Assembly: GCA_038373885.1 (NCBI GenBank)
Contig: JAWZYV010013146.1
Coordinates: forward strand, 62,001 to 126,000
Length of the DNA stretch: 64,000 bases
Direction: 5' to 3'
Origin: Cheiracanthium punctorium
Lineage: Eukaryota > Arthropoda > Arachnida > Araneae > Cheiracanthiidae
The notes under the pieces were generated by a model, which saw nothing but the letters and a program-made list of their open reading frames with translations, did no database searches and was not told the DNA's origin. The translations under genes and the position numbers were made by a program. Shown piece after piece: positions 1-11,566 of this stretch (positions are counted from its first letter, which is position 1; the number at the start of each line of letters is the position of its first letter).

Positions 1-410
1 TTTTTTCCTATCAACTAAATTCTTATTCAATAATATATTCTTATGTAATTCTATGCAAATATGCAAATTTCTTAAATTTATTACGCAAATTCTCTTTTCT
101 GGACGTGTTCTAAATATAACATTTTTTAATGTCACTATACGAGATTTATAACTTGTATTTTTCTGTATCTAATATATCTAAGTACATACGAATGTTTAAC
201 ACTGATGTGAGTACTCAACGGAATTTTGATGAAAATTGAAGCATTATTGTTATTATTTGATAAACATGAATATAAAGAATTAGAAAGTACATTAAGAGTT
301 TGCAACTATATTTGTCTTACAGCAAAACTTTATAAATTTGCACAAACGGCAAAATTTATCGTAATGTATCAACGAAGTAACTGAATTTTATTTATCTTTA
401 GCTGAAATTT

Positions 411-513
411 CGGGCTCGGGCTACGACTTAAATGATATTGCTCGGGCTCGGGCGGGCTCGGATTGAAAGTCCTCGGGCTCGGGCTTCAAAAAATGAGCCC
501 GAACTCAACTCTA
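411..513. repeat. CGGGCTC-rich short dispersed repeat
   Basis: About 100 bp in which CGGGCTCGGG and its variants recur five or more times. The stretch ends in the inverted form GAGCCCGAA, so its two ends are complementary. It is much more GC-rich than the flanking AT-rich DNA. This looks like a small non-autonomous DNA element or a decayed minisatellite. I see no clear target duplication and assign no family. Confidence 0.5.
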
Positions 514-604
514 ACAGACAAACCGAAATTATAAACACTTTTCAATTATGTTGGAAAGCGTTAATAAAAGTCTGAGAACAAACAATACACCGATGGGGTT
601 CAAC

Positions 605-705
605 GGTGGCGTGGCTACAGCGGTCGTGGCCAGAGCGGACACATTAGATTTCGTGGTCAGAGCGGACACTCCGAAACTCATCGTGGTGAGAGCGGACACA
701 TTTTT
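605..705 (+). repeat. Left array of GTGGTCAGAGCGGACA-type repeats
   Basis: Four degenerate copies of a motif near GTGGTCAGAGCGGACA lie here, spaced about 27-30 bp. The same motif occurs in inverted orientation at 2490-2565, and the intact Tc1 element sits between the two arrays. The short open frame here encodes a repeated V-V-R-A-D-T peptide, which only reflects the repeat and is not a gene. The two arrays could be subterminal repeats of a larger DNA transposon. Confidence 0.5.
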
Positions 706-941
706 TCCCATCTTAGAACAGATAAAGGGGACAGATAAATAACTAAATAAATACTTTTAAAAATCGCAAATATAATTTAAAACAGTATTTTAAGTGTCAA
801 ATCTCTTACACGTGGGATAACGTGTTTTTTTTTTTTTTTTTTTTTTGTTTTTTTTTTTTGTTTTTTTTCCCGAAGTTTTCTGTTTTTGCACTCGATTATC
901 GAATTACAAGGATGAACATATTTGCCCATCAAATTTAATTA

Positions 942-2350
942 CACTGCTGGCCATCGTAAATGCAACACCCTGAAGGAAGCATGCAAATAATATGAAATTT
1001 ACAACATGCATTAGCTGAGGTGAGATATGCAAATGATTAGAATTTCAGCGCAGACGCACATCAAGCGCGCCTGTGGCGCCACCTCAAAGCGCTATTTAAG
1101 GCTTGGAGATTTCGACGGTTTCAAGTACAGCAATTGTGTTTTTCTTGCTTTTTTTTCAAAAAAACGATAAATTATGCCTCGTAGGAAACAACGATCATCT
1201 TTTGATCAAGTATCCGAGTTTGACAGAGGAAGGATAGTGGCATACCGAGATTGTGGGTTATCTTTCAGGGAAATCGGTCGTCGTATTGGACGAAACCAAA
1301 CAACTGTGATGCGGATATGTGATCGTTGGGTGCAGGAGGGTACGACGGACAGACGTGATCGACCGCATCGACCTCAGTGCACCACGTCACGTGATGACAG
1401 GCAGATTGTACGCATGGCAGTGACGGACCGCTCAGTCACATCACGAACCATATCACAGCAGATTCAGTCTGTAACGCATCATCCAGTGTCTGCGCGTACC
1501 ATTCGACGTCGTTTACAGCAGAATGGTCTGTCCGCAAGACGTCCGTTGCTTTGTCTACCTCTGACGCGGAACCACAGACGTCTCCGCCGCCAATGGTGCG
1601 ATGAAAGAAGGATGTGGACGACAGAATGGAATGAAATTCTCTTTACTGACGAGTCACGCTTCTGTATGCAACACCACGACGGTCGGATTCGAGTCTGGAG
1701 ACACCGTGGAGAGAGGATGCTGAACAGCTGCATTATGCACCGTCACACTGGTCCTGCACCGGGTATTATGGTATGGGGCGGTATCGGATATCTCTCTCGC
1801 ACTCCTCTAGTACGCATTGCCGGTACTTTAACCAGCCAGCGCTACATCTCCGAGGTGTTGGAGCCAGTTGTCCTTTCTTACCTTCAGGGCTTGCCAACAG
1901 CCATATTTCAGCAGGATAATGCACGGCCACACGTGGCACGCATTGTCCAAGGGTTCTTCGTCAATCACCAGATTGAATTGCTTCCCTGGCCGGCGCGCTC
2001 TCCGGATCTTTCGCCGATAGAAAACATGTGGTCCATGGTTGCTCAACGACTGACCCAGAGTTCATCCCCAGCTGTCACACCAGATCAACTTTGGCAACGT
2101 GTGGAAGCTGCTTGGTCTGCTGTACCCCAAGAACACATTCAAAGTCTCTTTGAATCAATGCCGAGGCGTGTGGCAGCTGTGATCTCCAACAACGGCGGCT
2201 ACTCTGGGTACTGATTTTGGCAGGAACCACGCTTCATAGAATGCTGTAAATTTAATCATTTGTTACTTGGTCAACATGTTATCTACACAATAAATTTTGT
2301 TGTGATATCTCTTGTTTTTCTTGGTGTTGCAATTTGGGTGGCCAGCAGTG
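942..2350 (+). mobile_element. Complete Tc1-type transposon, 1409 bp
   Basis: TIRs of about 28 bp begin CACTGCTGGCCA on both sides (942-969 and, inverted, 2323-2350). They are flanked by the TA dinucleotides (940-941, 2351-2352) expected for Tc1/mariner insertion. One uninterrupted transposase gene lies inside, with an AATAAA at 2289-2294 behind it. The element is visibly more GC-rich than its surroundings, which fits a recent arrival. Complete ends plus an intact reading frame make it a candidate for an active or recently active copy. Confidence 0.95.
1174..2214 (+). CDS. Tc1-family DD34E transposase, 346 aa, intact
   Basis: This is the cut-and-paste transposase of the surrounding Tc1 element. 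It would bind the inverted repeats and move the element into TA sites in the nucleus. Two helix-turn-helix regions occupy roughly residues 15-60 and 75-120, joined by a basic linker (R-P-H-R-P near 63-67) in place of the usual GRPR hook. The catalytic triad is complete: D159 in FTDESRF, D248 in FQQDNARPH and E283 in SPIENMW. The 34 residues between the last two define the Tc1 (DD34E) type. The length of 346 residues is normal for the family, and there is no stop or frameshift. The ATG at 1174 is preceded by ATAAATT, and the frame starts soon after the left repeat. Activity is inferred from intactness only. Confidence 0.95.
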   Translation: MPRRKQRSSFDQVSEFDRGRIVAYRDCGLSFREIGRRIGRNQTTVMRICDRWVQEGTTDRRDRPHRPQCTTSRDDRQIVRMAVTDRSVTSRTISQQIQSVTHHPVSARTIRRRLQQNGLSARRPLLCLPLTRNHRRLRRQWCDERRMWTTEWNEILFTDESRFCMQHHDGRIRVWRHRGERMLNSCIMHRHTGPAPGIMVWGGIGYLSRTPLVRIAGTLTSQRYISEVLEPVVLSYLQGLPTAIFQQDNARPHVARIVQGFFVNHQIELLPWPARSPDLSPIENMWSMVAQRLTQSSSPAVTPDQLWQRVEAAWSAVPQEHIQSLFESMPRRVAAVISNNGGYSGY

Positions 2351-2489
2351 TATTTATATTAAATTGTTAAGATATTATAGTGCGAATAGATTTTAAAGAT
2401 AGCGAAATGTAATATAACAGCAGGTGCAAAGCTCAAAACTACATAATAGATGACATGTGACTGATTAGGGAAAGAACACAATAGGTGCA

Positions 2490-2565
2490 AGAATGTCCGC
2501 TCTGACCACCCAGCTCCCCTCACGTGTCGCTGTAGCCACTGTCCGCTGTGACCACCTAACCTTTT
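2490..2565 (-). repeat. Right, inverted array of GTGGTCAGAGCGGACA-type repeats
   Basis: On the minus strand this shows GTGGTCACAGCGGACA, GTGGCTACAGCGACAC and GTGGTCAGAGCGGACA, matching the array at 605-705 in opposite orientation. Their symmetrical placement around the Tc1 element suggests both belong to one older element into which Tc1 jumped. The exact ends of that element are not visible to me. Confidence 0.5.
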
Positions 2566-2569
2566 CAAC

Positions 2570-4519
2570 AGCAGATCTGAATACGGGAATTAGCGGAATT
2601 TTCGCATACTGCTCCTACGTGAAGAACAAATGCACTCCGATGCAGTGCAAATTACAATTTGAATGAAATTCCTCCTGTCACGGCATTTAAGGAATCTTAT
2701 TGGATTCTCATGTGCTGAGGATACACACCAAGTCTGTATAAAATGAAATAGTCATTATTGTAGTGATTATTAAGCATTGAAGCTCTCTTTGAATTAAAAA
2801 CTCTGAATCCAATCTTCTCGTCAACTGAGGTACAAAAGGCTTCTGTAGTTTTAATGACACTGATAGGCTAGGTTATTGCGAAGTGAAGAAAGCTCTATTA
2901 CTGTAACATTCAAGCAGAATCTTAGTAACACCTTAAAAATAATTTATATCCTAATTTATCCATAAGTAATTTATGTTCATGATTATTTTTAAAGATAAAT
3001 ACAATATGACATAGAAATTTTACTGTAGTTAAAATTGTACAATTGCATATAGAAAACAAATATCAACTTTTTTTTTAAACAAACAAATAAACAAACCTCT
3101 ACTTCTGAGGTTTTGAAATTCAACAGGCATATTTTACAAATACCTATGTCTATAAACATCTTTATACTAAAATGACTAGCAATTTCGAATATTTATTGGT
3201 ATTCGTACATTTAAATTCTCTTTGACATATGATTTTTCTTCTTAATTAGTTCGGTGAGAAAATATTCAGTTTTTTAAAACAAACCTACACTTAGCATTAA
3301 ATATTTGACCACTTGCTTTAGTGGCAAGCAAACGTAAATACGAATCCACTGACTGACCTACTAAGACAAAAGTTTCACCAATTTCTGATTACTGAGTAAG
3401 GAAAAGAAATTGCAAAACTTGGCTTTGACATGCTTTTCTACACTCTTAAGTTTTATAACGACTGAAAAAGTTTAAATTAAAAACTCAATAACGAACTCAC
3501 AAATGTACTTAATGTATACATTTCATAAGTTAATTCCGTCATAAAAATGAATTTATTGGTTTGAATAATCTGATAGATAAGACTTAATTTCTTTTGAAAC
3601 AAAATAGATTATCTTATGTATAATAACTTTCCTGAACGGTTCGAAAAAGAAAAGGTTAGTTAAAAACATGAACAATATTCAATTAAATATTTAAAAATTA
3701 CTAATGCTGCTATTCAGTTTTTCAAAAATAAAACAACAAAAATTTCGCTTTTGGGTATTTTAGATGTTTAATGTGTTGAAACGCATTTACCTGGCAGAAA
3801 TTGAATATTAATTTTCATTAAAATCATACTATACTATTCTGCAGTACGATAGAGGTACAAAAGAATCTCAGTTTTAAAAACTCCAAGGAAATTTTTTCGT
3901 TTCGTCTAAGTTAATAAACATTAATTTGAGACCAATCATTCCTCCTCCCCCCCCCCTCCTCACTCCAATCTTCCTGGTTAATTTTTGCACTGTAAAATGC
4001 ATTAAACTCGAGAATTATGTAGATGCATTCATTTTGAAATTAAAAAAACGAAAATGAAAATTCAAACATAGACTAGCTTTCAGGTTTAAATATACAAACT
4101 GAAGAATAGTAACATTCTATTCTAATAAATGCATTTTATTATTGTTACAATTAATTTTATTTTATGCGATCAACTGTATACACAACGAAAGAATCTCAGT
4201 TTTAAAAACTCATATTTTTTCCTTTTGTCTAAAATTAAATTCAGTATCTTAAAAAAAGGCAAAGTACGCATTTTCAATAGATTTCAACAAATTGCCTATT
4301 AATTAAAAAGCGCTGCGAAATGAATTATCTTTTGCAAAAAATTCTAACTTTATAAAGTCTAAATCATTTTAAACCAATGGATACACGCTGTTTTGTCAGT
4401 ATTATGATTATTATTTTACACACTAATAGTTATATATATTTTTATAATTTTTTTCACTGGTTAATTTTAATCAAACCATTTTGAACTGATGGATACACGT
4501 TGTTTCTTCATTATTATTA
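2570..4519. other. AT-rich stretch without a gene
   Basis: No coding sequence is visible. Short diverged direct repeats occur: AGAATCTCAGTTTTAAAAAC at about 3863 and again at about 4193, and a GATGGATACACG-type segment at about 4378 and 4488. A short C-run lies at about 3948. Nothing else stands out. Confidence 0.6.
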
Positions 4520-5449
4520 CAGAGGGTGTTTACACATTTTTTGAACGATTTCGGGGCCGTTTAATTAATGTTTAAAATGTACAGACATTTTTTTAAAATG
4601 TTCGATCTGATAGCCTTTTTTCTGGACTATAAGTCTGCATGGTGATTTCCATGATAGAAGAGCTATTCTTAAAATTTCCAGGGTTATTGCTTTCCATTCC
4701 TCTTCCACTACTTTCCAGAGTCCATCTATCATGGTTTGTTTGCGTTTAGAAAGAGCTCTTTTTAACAGACCAAAGGCACAATAGTCCATAGGGGAAATGT
4801 CAGGGGACTTCGCAGGAATATGTTGAAAAGTTATATATGCAATAACTGTATCAGTATTAATTTTTTCAAGCAATGCAGTGGTAGTTTTCGAAGTATGACT
4901 TGATTGAGCCACATGTCTCGGCAAAAGCTGGTGAACATTATGTTTTTTAGCATTTTTAAGTTGTAAATCTTGGTTTATTATTTTATTTATTGTTGCTACA
5001 GATGTATCTAAAGACTTTGCAATTGATCTCTGTGCTGGCGGATTTTCTCTTGTTACCAGCGATTTCACTTTAGAAACATTTGAAACTGTAGATACTTTTT
5101 TCGGATTTTCGTTTGGAGTCTTCTTTCCATGTAGAAATAATGATTGACGGTTTTTACCTTTCCGATTAATAATGTTGCTTATTTTGCACTTAGAAATTTT
5201 AATACAGTGCATTTCACAACTTTTTTAAATTATGGAATAAGAATATTTCTCTTCGGAAAGCGCGAAAACATATCTTCAATCCACAGCTTGTTTACATATC
5301 ACATTTTGAAAGAAGAATAAATTTCAAAGTTGCAGACAATATTTCTCATTTCAAATAATAAGCTGATGCCCAAAATTTTTATTCTGAAACATTTACTTTT
5401 TTTCTTATTCTTTATCGAAATCGTTCTAAAAATGTGTAAACACCCTCTG
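4520..5449 (-). mobile_element. Internally deleted Tc1/mariner-type element
   Basis: Terminal inverted repeats CAGAGGGTGTTTACACATTT (left) and the near-identical inverted copy at 5417-5449 enclose a minus-strand transposase remnant. The left flank is TA; the right flank reads CA, probably a mutated TA. At 930 bp it is too short for a full transposase gene and is best read as a non-autonomous deletion derivative. Confidence 0.8.
4565..5212 (-). pseudogene. Truncated Tc1/mariner-type transposase remnant
   Basis: The 215-codon open frame keeps two recognisable parts of an IS630/Tc1/mariner transposase. Residues 55-105 hold a DNA-binding segment (RSIAKSLDTSVATINKI, then VHQLLPRHVAQ). Residues about 132-185 hold the C-terminal catalytic end (PAKSPDISPMDYCAFGLLKR), where the third acidic residue is Asp (D-Y-C) instead of Glu. 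The middle, which should carry the first two catalytic aspartates, is missing. The protein cannot be catalytic. The N-terminal 45 residues are basic and may be out of the original frame. Confidence 0.8.
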
Positions 5450-5461
5450 CATTACTTTGCA

Positions 5462-6266
5462 CAGTGGCGGCTCGTGGGTTATTTAAATGGAGGTTCACAA
5501 AATTAATTTCGAAAATTAAATATGCAGATACGACGCACCTTACAAGTTAAAATATTTTGCATTTCCAGCAGTTAAAGGAAAGCAATGCATGCAACTGAAA
5601 GAAAACAGTAATCTTTGGTCTTACATTTCACCAAGATATGTTTTAGCAAAAATATTGCTTTGATTTTTTATTTCAAAGGATAATATTGATAATAAGGATA
5701 ATATGCAATTGCTTTAGCTCAAACATTTATTTTACTCCCATCTTAATTATTTACACTAGTTCGTAAAAAGTACTGTTGTGAAAAATGATAAAAATAAAGA
5801 AAAGAATAAGCAAATGGAAAAAATGGAATAACCAAACGAGCATAACAAACCAAGGGAGAATCCGGAAGAGATAACGGCAAAAAATTGTCCGTGAGCACAG
5901 TAAAAATATGCGAACGGAGTGATATCAGCAGCACCTTACTTCTCCCGCTACTCTCTCCACGTCTTTTCTCAGAGAGCGGTTCAGAAGGCCATTTGGCCGA
6001 TCGCACATGCGATCGGCGGAATATTATGCGGTAGTAACCCCCGATACAGTGAGTTAGCTATAATAAGCTTATTTAACAATAGTGGGGGTGGGGGGAGAGT
6101 AAAACTCACGTTTTAAATTCACAAAAATCTAGAAGTGCACTTAATGTTTTTCTTTTAAATTTAATTTGTTAATGTGTCTATTTTTTAGTTTTTCCTCTGG
6201 GGGTTCACGATAAAAATAAAGCTCCTCCATTTGAGCTCATGTGCTCAAATGGAGGAGCCGTCAATG
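5462..6266. mobile_element. hAT-like non-autonomous element
   Basis: The left end CAGTGGCGGCTCGTG matches the inverted right end (on the minus strand CATTGACGGCTCCTC) at 11 of 15 positions. The flanking octamers ACTTTGCA and ATTTTACA agree at 6 of 8 positions, as expected for an old 8-bp hAT target duplication. No transposase is visible. The right end contains the 16-bp hairpin at 6221-6258. Confidence 0.55.
6221..6258. repeat. Perfect 16-bp hairpin
   Basis: GCTCCTCCATTTGAGC (6221-6236) is followed by a 6-nt loop and its exact reverse complement (6243-6258). It lies just inside the right end of the hAT-like element and probably belongs to it. Confidence 0.85.
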
Positions 6267-6281
6267 ATTTTACATACTATC

Positions 6282-6680
6282 AGGTTGTAACGAAAGTTTT
6301 CCGCCATATCTATCTGAAATACTAACTTCTAACTCCTTAGATAACTGTTTTTGAACTTTCGGTACCAAACCTGCACAGTGTCACATGATACAACAATAGT
6401 ACTTAAAGCTGTACTCATAATTCGTTGATATTATGTAGCTGACTTTTTGCAACACAACTGGAAGTCAATGATGGTTCTAATCCTCTAGAGTGATAGTTCT
6501 ATTTGAGACACCTTATACTTAATGATAACTATATTTTTTACAGATTTCACAACACAGTGTTATAAAGTAAACCTCTTTCTTTCAAATGCCAAAAATCGTT
6601 TGACAAAATATGAGCAAATACGCCAACGAGAACTGTGTGCTGACGAAGTTTGCGGTGGCGGGAAACTTTCGTTACAACCT
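6282..6680. mobile_element. Mariner-type MITE, 399 bp
   Basis: The ends AGGTTGTAACGAAAGTTT and its inverted copy form TIRs of about 24 bp with one mismatch. The AGGTTG start is typical of mariner elements, and TA follows the right end. The interior codes for nothing recognisable, so this is a non-autonomous copy. Confidence 0.7.
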
Positions 6681-6689
6681 AATATTATT

Positions 6690-8796
6690 AGAGCTTATAC
6701 ATTTATAAAAGCTCAAAATAATTTACACATTTTTATACTTTTCCACAGGTTAATTATGAATAAAATAGTATTTCATAAATTCATAAATAGAAATATATTG
6801 ACATTTACATTCTCTTGAATCAGAATGGTTAAAAATACTCTAAAATAACCTTTAATTGCATAATATTGAGTAATATAATATGAGCATTAGAGTTTTAAAG
6901 GTATGGGTAATGTATTTGAAGTAGGAGCCACGAGTTTGTTAGATTCTGTTATTTTCTACTCTGTCAAGTTTAAGTTTTCTAATTCTTTATCAAATTATTG
7001 TGAGAGCCACCAAACATGAAGTTTTTCAGTAATTCGAGTGCGGGAATAATGTAAAAAAAAAGATAGTTAGTATTGAAATTCTGCAATTTAAATTATGAAT
7101 AAATATGCAGATGATCTCTAAACAGGAAAAAAAAATAGATTGATAGAAAAATACTGAATTATAAACGTAAATCTAATACAATTTCTTGTGATAAAATTGA
7201 CAAAAAAAGCTCTAAAATTTACTTGTATTTAACGATTTTTCTTATTTCTTAAATAACTTTTTGTGAAAACTGACATGTAAATTATTTCTTACAATGTGAA
7301 AACCCACTTTTGAAAGTGATGAAATAAGACAAAGTTAAAAGAAAATTCAAATGTTGCTAATTCTGTGGTGAAACTAACCTCACATACAGCGCTCTCCTTT
7401 CCCCCTACTTAATCGCTTTGAAACAGTTGCCAACTTCATGGTTTGAAATATTACTGTTTATACAGTCACAAAGTTGATAAACAAATGTGACAACCGTCTA
7501 GACGAAGCAATTTGTTCCGTGAGATAGCCGACACACACTCAAAGAAGAAATTGATATTTATAACAGGGAATTGTCAAGTGCTTCTTGAAAGACTAGATGG
7601 AATGAATTTTAAGTTTGGTACAACAATGTCCGAGATGCTTTCTATAAAATGTCTCCAAATTAGAATTTAAAAAAAAACTAAAATTTGGTCAAAGTAAAAA
7701 ATTTTAAGGAATTTTATACATTTAACGGTTTTTCTAAAATTCATAATATTTTCTCTGCATGTGAGCGAAATTTCAAGGCTGTCAGTCTAATAATGAAGAT
7801 TATATACGGCAAAAAATTCAAACATGAAAACAAATTTTTGGATTTTCATGTATGGAAAAGTATCTGTTGAACGGTAAAGCTCTATTCAAGTTGCATTCTT
7901 CTTTATTTGCACATACTTATTTACTTTTTGATCTGTGTACGGAAGAACGTTACCAGAATAGTCTATCCCCGTAAGGATATCAATCATTATTTTAACAAAA
8001 ATAGCTCCATAAAACTGTAAGCATGAAAAAAGTGAACGCTTGATGTTTTGTCAATCGGATTCATTTTCTCGTGAGCTCACATACGTATTATTTAATCAAG
8101 GGGAAGTTGATCAATGTTATCAGCTGTACATTAAGCACATAATCTTATCGAAGCAAAAATGCGTTATACATGTTAGGAAATTAACATAAAAAAGTATTCA
8201 TTCTATATATATCCTCATTCAAAATGAAAGATCATACCACGAAAGATTCATTCTATCTTCAGAAGCTGATACACCAGGCTGAACCAGAAATTCATGATAA
8301 TCCACCACCTTTTTTAAGTATTGTCATTTGTGCTAACATCCTATTAAACTTTTATCCTGTCATCTTAAGAAATATTTCATCACGCGCCTGAAAAAAAAAA
8401 AAAATCAGCATATCAGACTTTACAAGTCTCTTAAGAGTCTGATATTCAAACAAGTCTTGTTGCCTTGGTGCTGCCGTCACGTTCAGTGTACCCGTGATAT
8501 CAACAATTCTTAATTCATAACACCACATTTCCACAAATAATTACATTTTTGCTTCATCTCAAGGACTTTCTCACATACACAAAGCAAGGTAAATCCATGA
8601 TCAATGTCACATCACAAGAAAGAAGAAAGGGGGGAGAAAAAAAGATTGACTGTTGATTCACAATACTCAATTTACCAAACTCGTGCTGCTTTCTCACTAA
8701 TAATTAAATTTTAACACTTTAAGACTTTTTTTAAGTATATATTTGAATATTTTAAGGAAAAACCATGAAAATGTTACGTTTACTTGAGATACCAAA
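6690..8796. other. Unremarkable AT-rich DNA
   Basis: I see no gene, long repeat or RNA gene here. Short open frames at 7685-7870 and 8352-8534 are AT-rich and match nothing I know. Confidence 0.5.
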
Positions 8797-9470
8797 AGGG
8801 TAGGTGCACCAGTAATTGACACTGCACTAGTAATTGATACTTTGTCCGATAATTTATTATAATAAGCTGTTATTTCCGAACTGTTATCAAATGGATCTAA
8901 TTAGTACCCTTTTAGGCATTATGCAATTTTTTTTTACCTCCAGAGTATTCTAGGTATCAGAAATTGAGATTTTAAATTGAGTGCTGAAAAAAACTCTGAT
9001 TCTCAGTCAGTAGCTGGCTTAATCCTGAAATTAAGATTAGTTCATTATCAACCCGTTTCTATTTGAAGTACATTTCTTTTTAGAAATCAATATACACGGA
9101 ACTGTATTAGATAATAGCACATAAAGTAAATATGTAGAGATTTTTTTAAGAAATAAATTTATTTATTTATTTAAGATGGGGTGTCAATTATAGGGTAAGA
9201 AAAAATGAATTTCACCAGTAATTGACACTTATCTGAGTTATTGGTGTTTTAGCTAAGTTCGTGATAATTACATAAACCCAGACAGCACATAAGCTTAAAT
9301 CAAGCGTGACATTTCCTTGAATTTGACGTATTAATACAAGCTTGACTTTAGCTTGATTTTAGCTTGCAGTATTCAGTGATGGCGCCATCTGTGAAAGAGA
9401 ATGGACATTAATATTCTAGCGTTTCTCAAATTTGCTGAAAGTTCGTAAAAGATGTGTTTTATTTTATTAC

Positions 9471-10110
9471 CAGTGCCATATTACCGGCAGGGCAAACGGG
9501 GCAACTGCCCAGGGCCTACAGATTTTAGGGCCCAAAAATCTTACATCTTACACTTTTATAGTTTTAAAATAAAATTACAAAGGATAAAAAAAAATTCAGA
9601 AGTTAAATAATACTTTTAATTATAAAGTATGAACAATGAAAATAATTCAAATTTACATTTGTATAAATTAATTTAAACTTATTTTTAATTCTTAGAAATG
9701 CTCTATATCGATATAGCATACCAATATGTAGGAAAATAACTAACCACATTTGTAAAGAGAATTTTTAGCGTTAAAAAATACCAAAATTTCTCAATTATTT
9801 GTTATTTTAAGAAATATTTACAAAAATGACTAAAGTGTTTGTATTTCATACATGTTAGCAACTGTGATATAGCATTTCGAAGTAACGTTTAACTATCTGT
9901 TTCTTTGGTTTCAGATTACTTAACACAAAATTTGTGTTAAGTAAGTAAATCCATTCTTAACACAAAATTTGTTTTAAGAATGGGTAAGATATTTAAAAAG
10001 CTTTCAGTATGAACCGATCATAATCTTTTTTTTTGAGGGGGGGGGGTTATTGAAAGGGGCCCAATTTTTTTCTTCTGTCCAGGGCCCACAGCTGTCTTGA
10101 TCGGGCTCTG
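9471..10110. mobile_element. hAT-type non-autonomous element, 640 bp
   Basis: It starts CAGTGCC and ends GGGCTCTG, and is flanked by a perfect 8-bp duplication TTTATTAC (9463-9470 and 10111-10118), the hAT hallmark. GGGCCC-rich stretches sit near both ends. Its right end resembles that of the element at 61052-61741. Confidence 0.85.
9919..9983. repeat. Two adjacent hairpins of the same motif
   Basis: The first palindrome (9919-9941) has an 11-bp perfect stem around one base. The second (9951-9983) has a 16-bp stem with one mismatch and shares the core TTAACACAAAATTTG. The pair looks like a short duplication inside the hAT element. Confidence 0.75.
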
Positions 10111-10660
10111 TTTATTACGCACAAAACCTGGACATTAGAACACGCAAGGGGAAGGAATGAATGGGATAAGCCCCTGTGAAGTGTAACACGAGTGGAGTTT
10201 TAGTTTTATTTACATCTAATCAACATTAGTAATTCCATTAACAAATTAATTAGACCTAAAAATAAATTTTAATATAATTAACACAATTTAGTTAGTTAAT
10301 ATACTTCACTTTATGGTTGGTTCACCATAGAATTAAAAAAAAAAGATTCTATATTTCCAAATATGGAAATTCTTCAAAATAAAATACAATTATACTACGA
10401 AATTGATTTCAAAATCAGTCGTTTGTCTCGATTTTGGGCAGCAGTATTGCTCATGAGTGTTGCGGTGCTGAAAGTTTTAAAACGTGTGCTGCTCTTAAGT
10501 TTATATTATGTTTATTTCCCTATTAGTAGAGTCTCTAAATCACACATTACATTATTTTAATTTTGATGCATCCCATGGAAAAAAAAAACAAATAACGCAT
10601 CGCCCACTTATCAATCTGGCGAGAAAACAGCGTGATAAGTCACTTCAAACTTTAGTGATA

Positions 10661-10775
10661 GTTGCACAAGGCTTAGTGGCTGATTCGATAGCGTGCTCGA
10701 CTGCTAACCCAAAGGTGCCGGGTTCTATTCCAGCCACGAACACTCGATGGAAACAGATTAAATTAAATTGAAATT
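10661..10775 (+). repeat. tRNA-derived SINE-like sequence (tRNA-Ser-like head)
   Basis: A degenerate A box (TTAGTGGCTGATTCGATAG) is followed by an anticodon-arm-like GACTGCTAACCC, as in tRNA-Ser(GCT), and by the B box GGTTCTATTCC at 10721-10731. A short A-rich tail follows. The acceptor stem does not pair, so this is a SINE head or tRNA pseudogene and not a working tRNA. Confidence 0.55.
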
Positions 10776-11170
10776 TCAGCGTAGAGGGGGAAATGCGTGG
10801 CAAAGTAAAATATGTGGAGCGAGTTCGGCGCCCTGTGTATTTAGGAAATTATTTTTTGGAAAATTTCATAAGCTTGAAATTAAGCTTGCTATGTCAAGCT
10901 TGATTCAAGCTTGAAATGTCAAGCTTAATGCAAGCTGGGCAAGTGTAAACTAGAACACTTGATTCAAGCTTGCATTAAGCTTACACGCTTGAAATTTTCA
11001 AGCTTAATTCAAGCTTATTGACTTGATAAATCAAGCTTACTGCAAGTTTGATGCAAGTTTGCTGTGCTGTCAGGAAATTTCTTGTAAATGCAGTGAATAG
11101 CTATTGAGAAGGTTATTATTAGATAATTTTAATTTACAGGTTATCCCAAAAAGGTGGTAACGCGCTTTAA

Positions 11171-11566
11171 CCCTTTAACGCGCAGTGTTCCCGCCCTGGG
11201 AACACCAAACTCTGACGTTTTGACTGTTGCCAGTCACGAAGAATGAATTTGATTTCTATAAAAATAGTTGAGGGTGACATAGCTCCACGAGAATCCTATA
11301 CTTTTTAGCACGTCATTTCTCGTAAAAAAATGGTCACGATTATTTATAACAGCACTGACATCTGCTGAAAAATGGAAGAATGCGAGAGCAGCTGGATAGG
11401 TTGCCCAAATGCTGAGAAAAGGCCAGCCGTTGCCATCGCTCGACTTAAGTACCAGCAAGATGGCGGACGATCGAAACGTTCATCGCGTGCCACAGATCTA
11501 GAGACCCTTTTCAAAAAAGGGGTCTCTGTGGCACGCGATGAGCGTTTCGATCGTCCGCCATCTTGA
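11171..11566 (+). mobile_element. TTAA-flanked MITE family 1, copy 1 (right end lost)
   Basis: TTAA (11167-11170) precedes CCCTTTAACGCGCAGTG, a piggyBac-type arrangement. The interior contains a large inverted repeat: GATCGAAACGTTCATCGCG with neighbours on one arm, complemented at 11526-11565. The right terminus is missing. Related copies lie at 22437, 35620, 38225 and 56261. Confidence 0.8.

Larger units (their letters stand above)
9278..11074. mobile_element. Element with CCAGACAGCAC ends and AAGCTTGA subterminal arrays
   Basis: The ends CCAGACAGCAC and, inverted, CCTGACAGCAC pair up. Next to both ends the sequence is packed with TCAAGCTTG / CAAGCTTGA units: a few at 9288-9375 and about fifteen at 10867-11060. 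The element is nested in the 4-kb transposon and has itself received a hAT element and a SINE. No coding region and no clear target duplication is seen. Confidence 0.65.

Noticed and set aside
10661..10775. Possible functional tRNA-Ser gene
   Set aside because: The A box is degenerate and the acceptor arms do not pair; a SINE head fits better.
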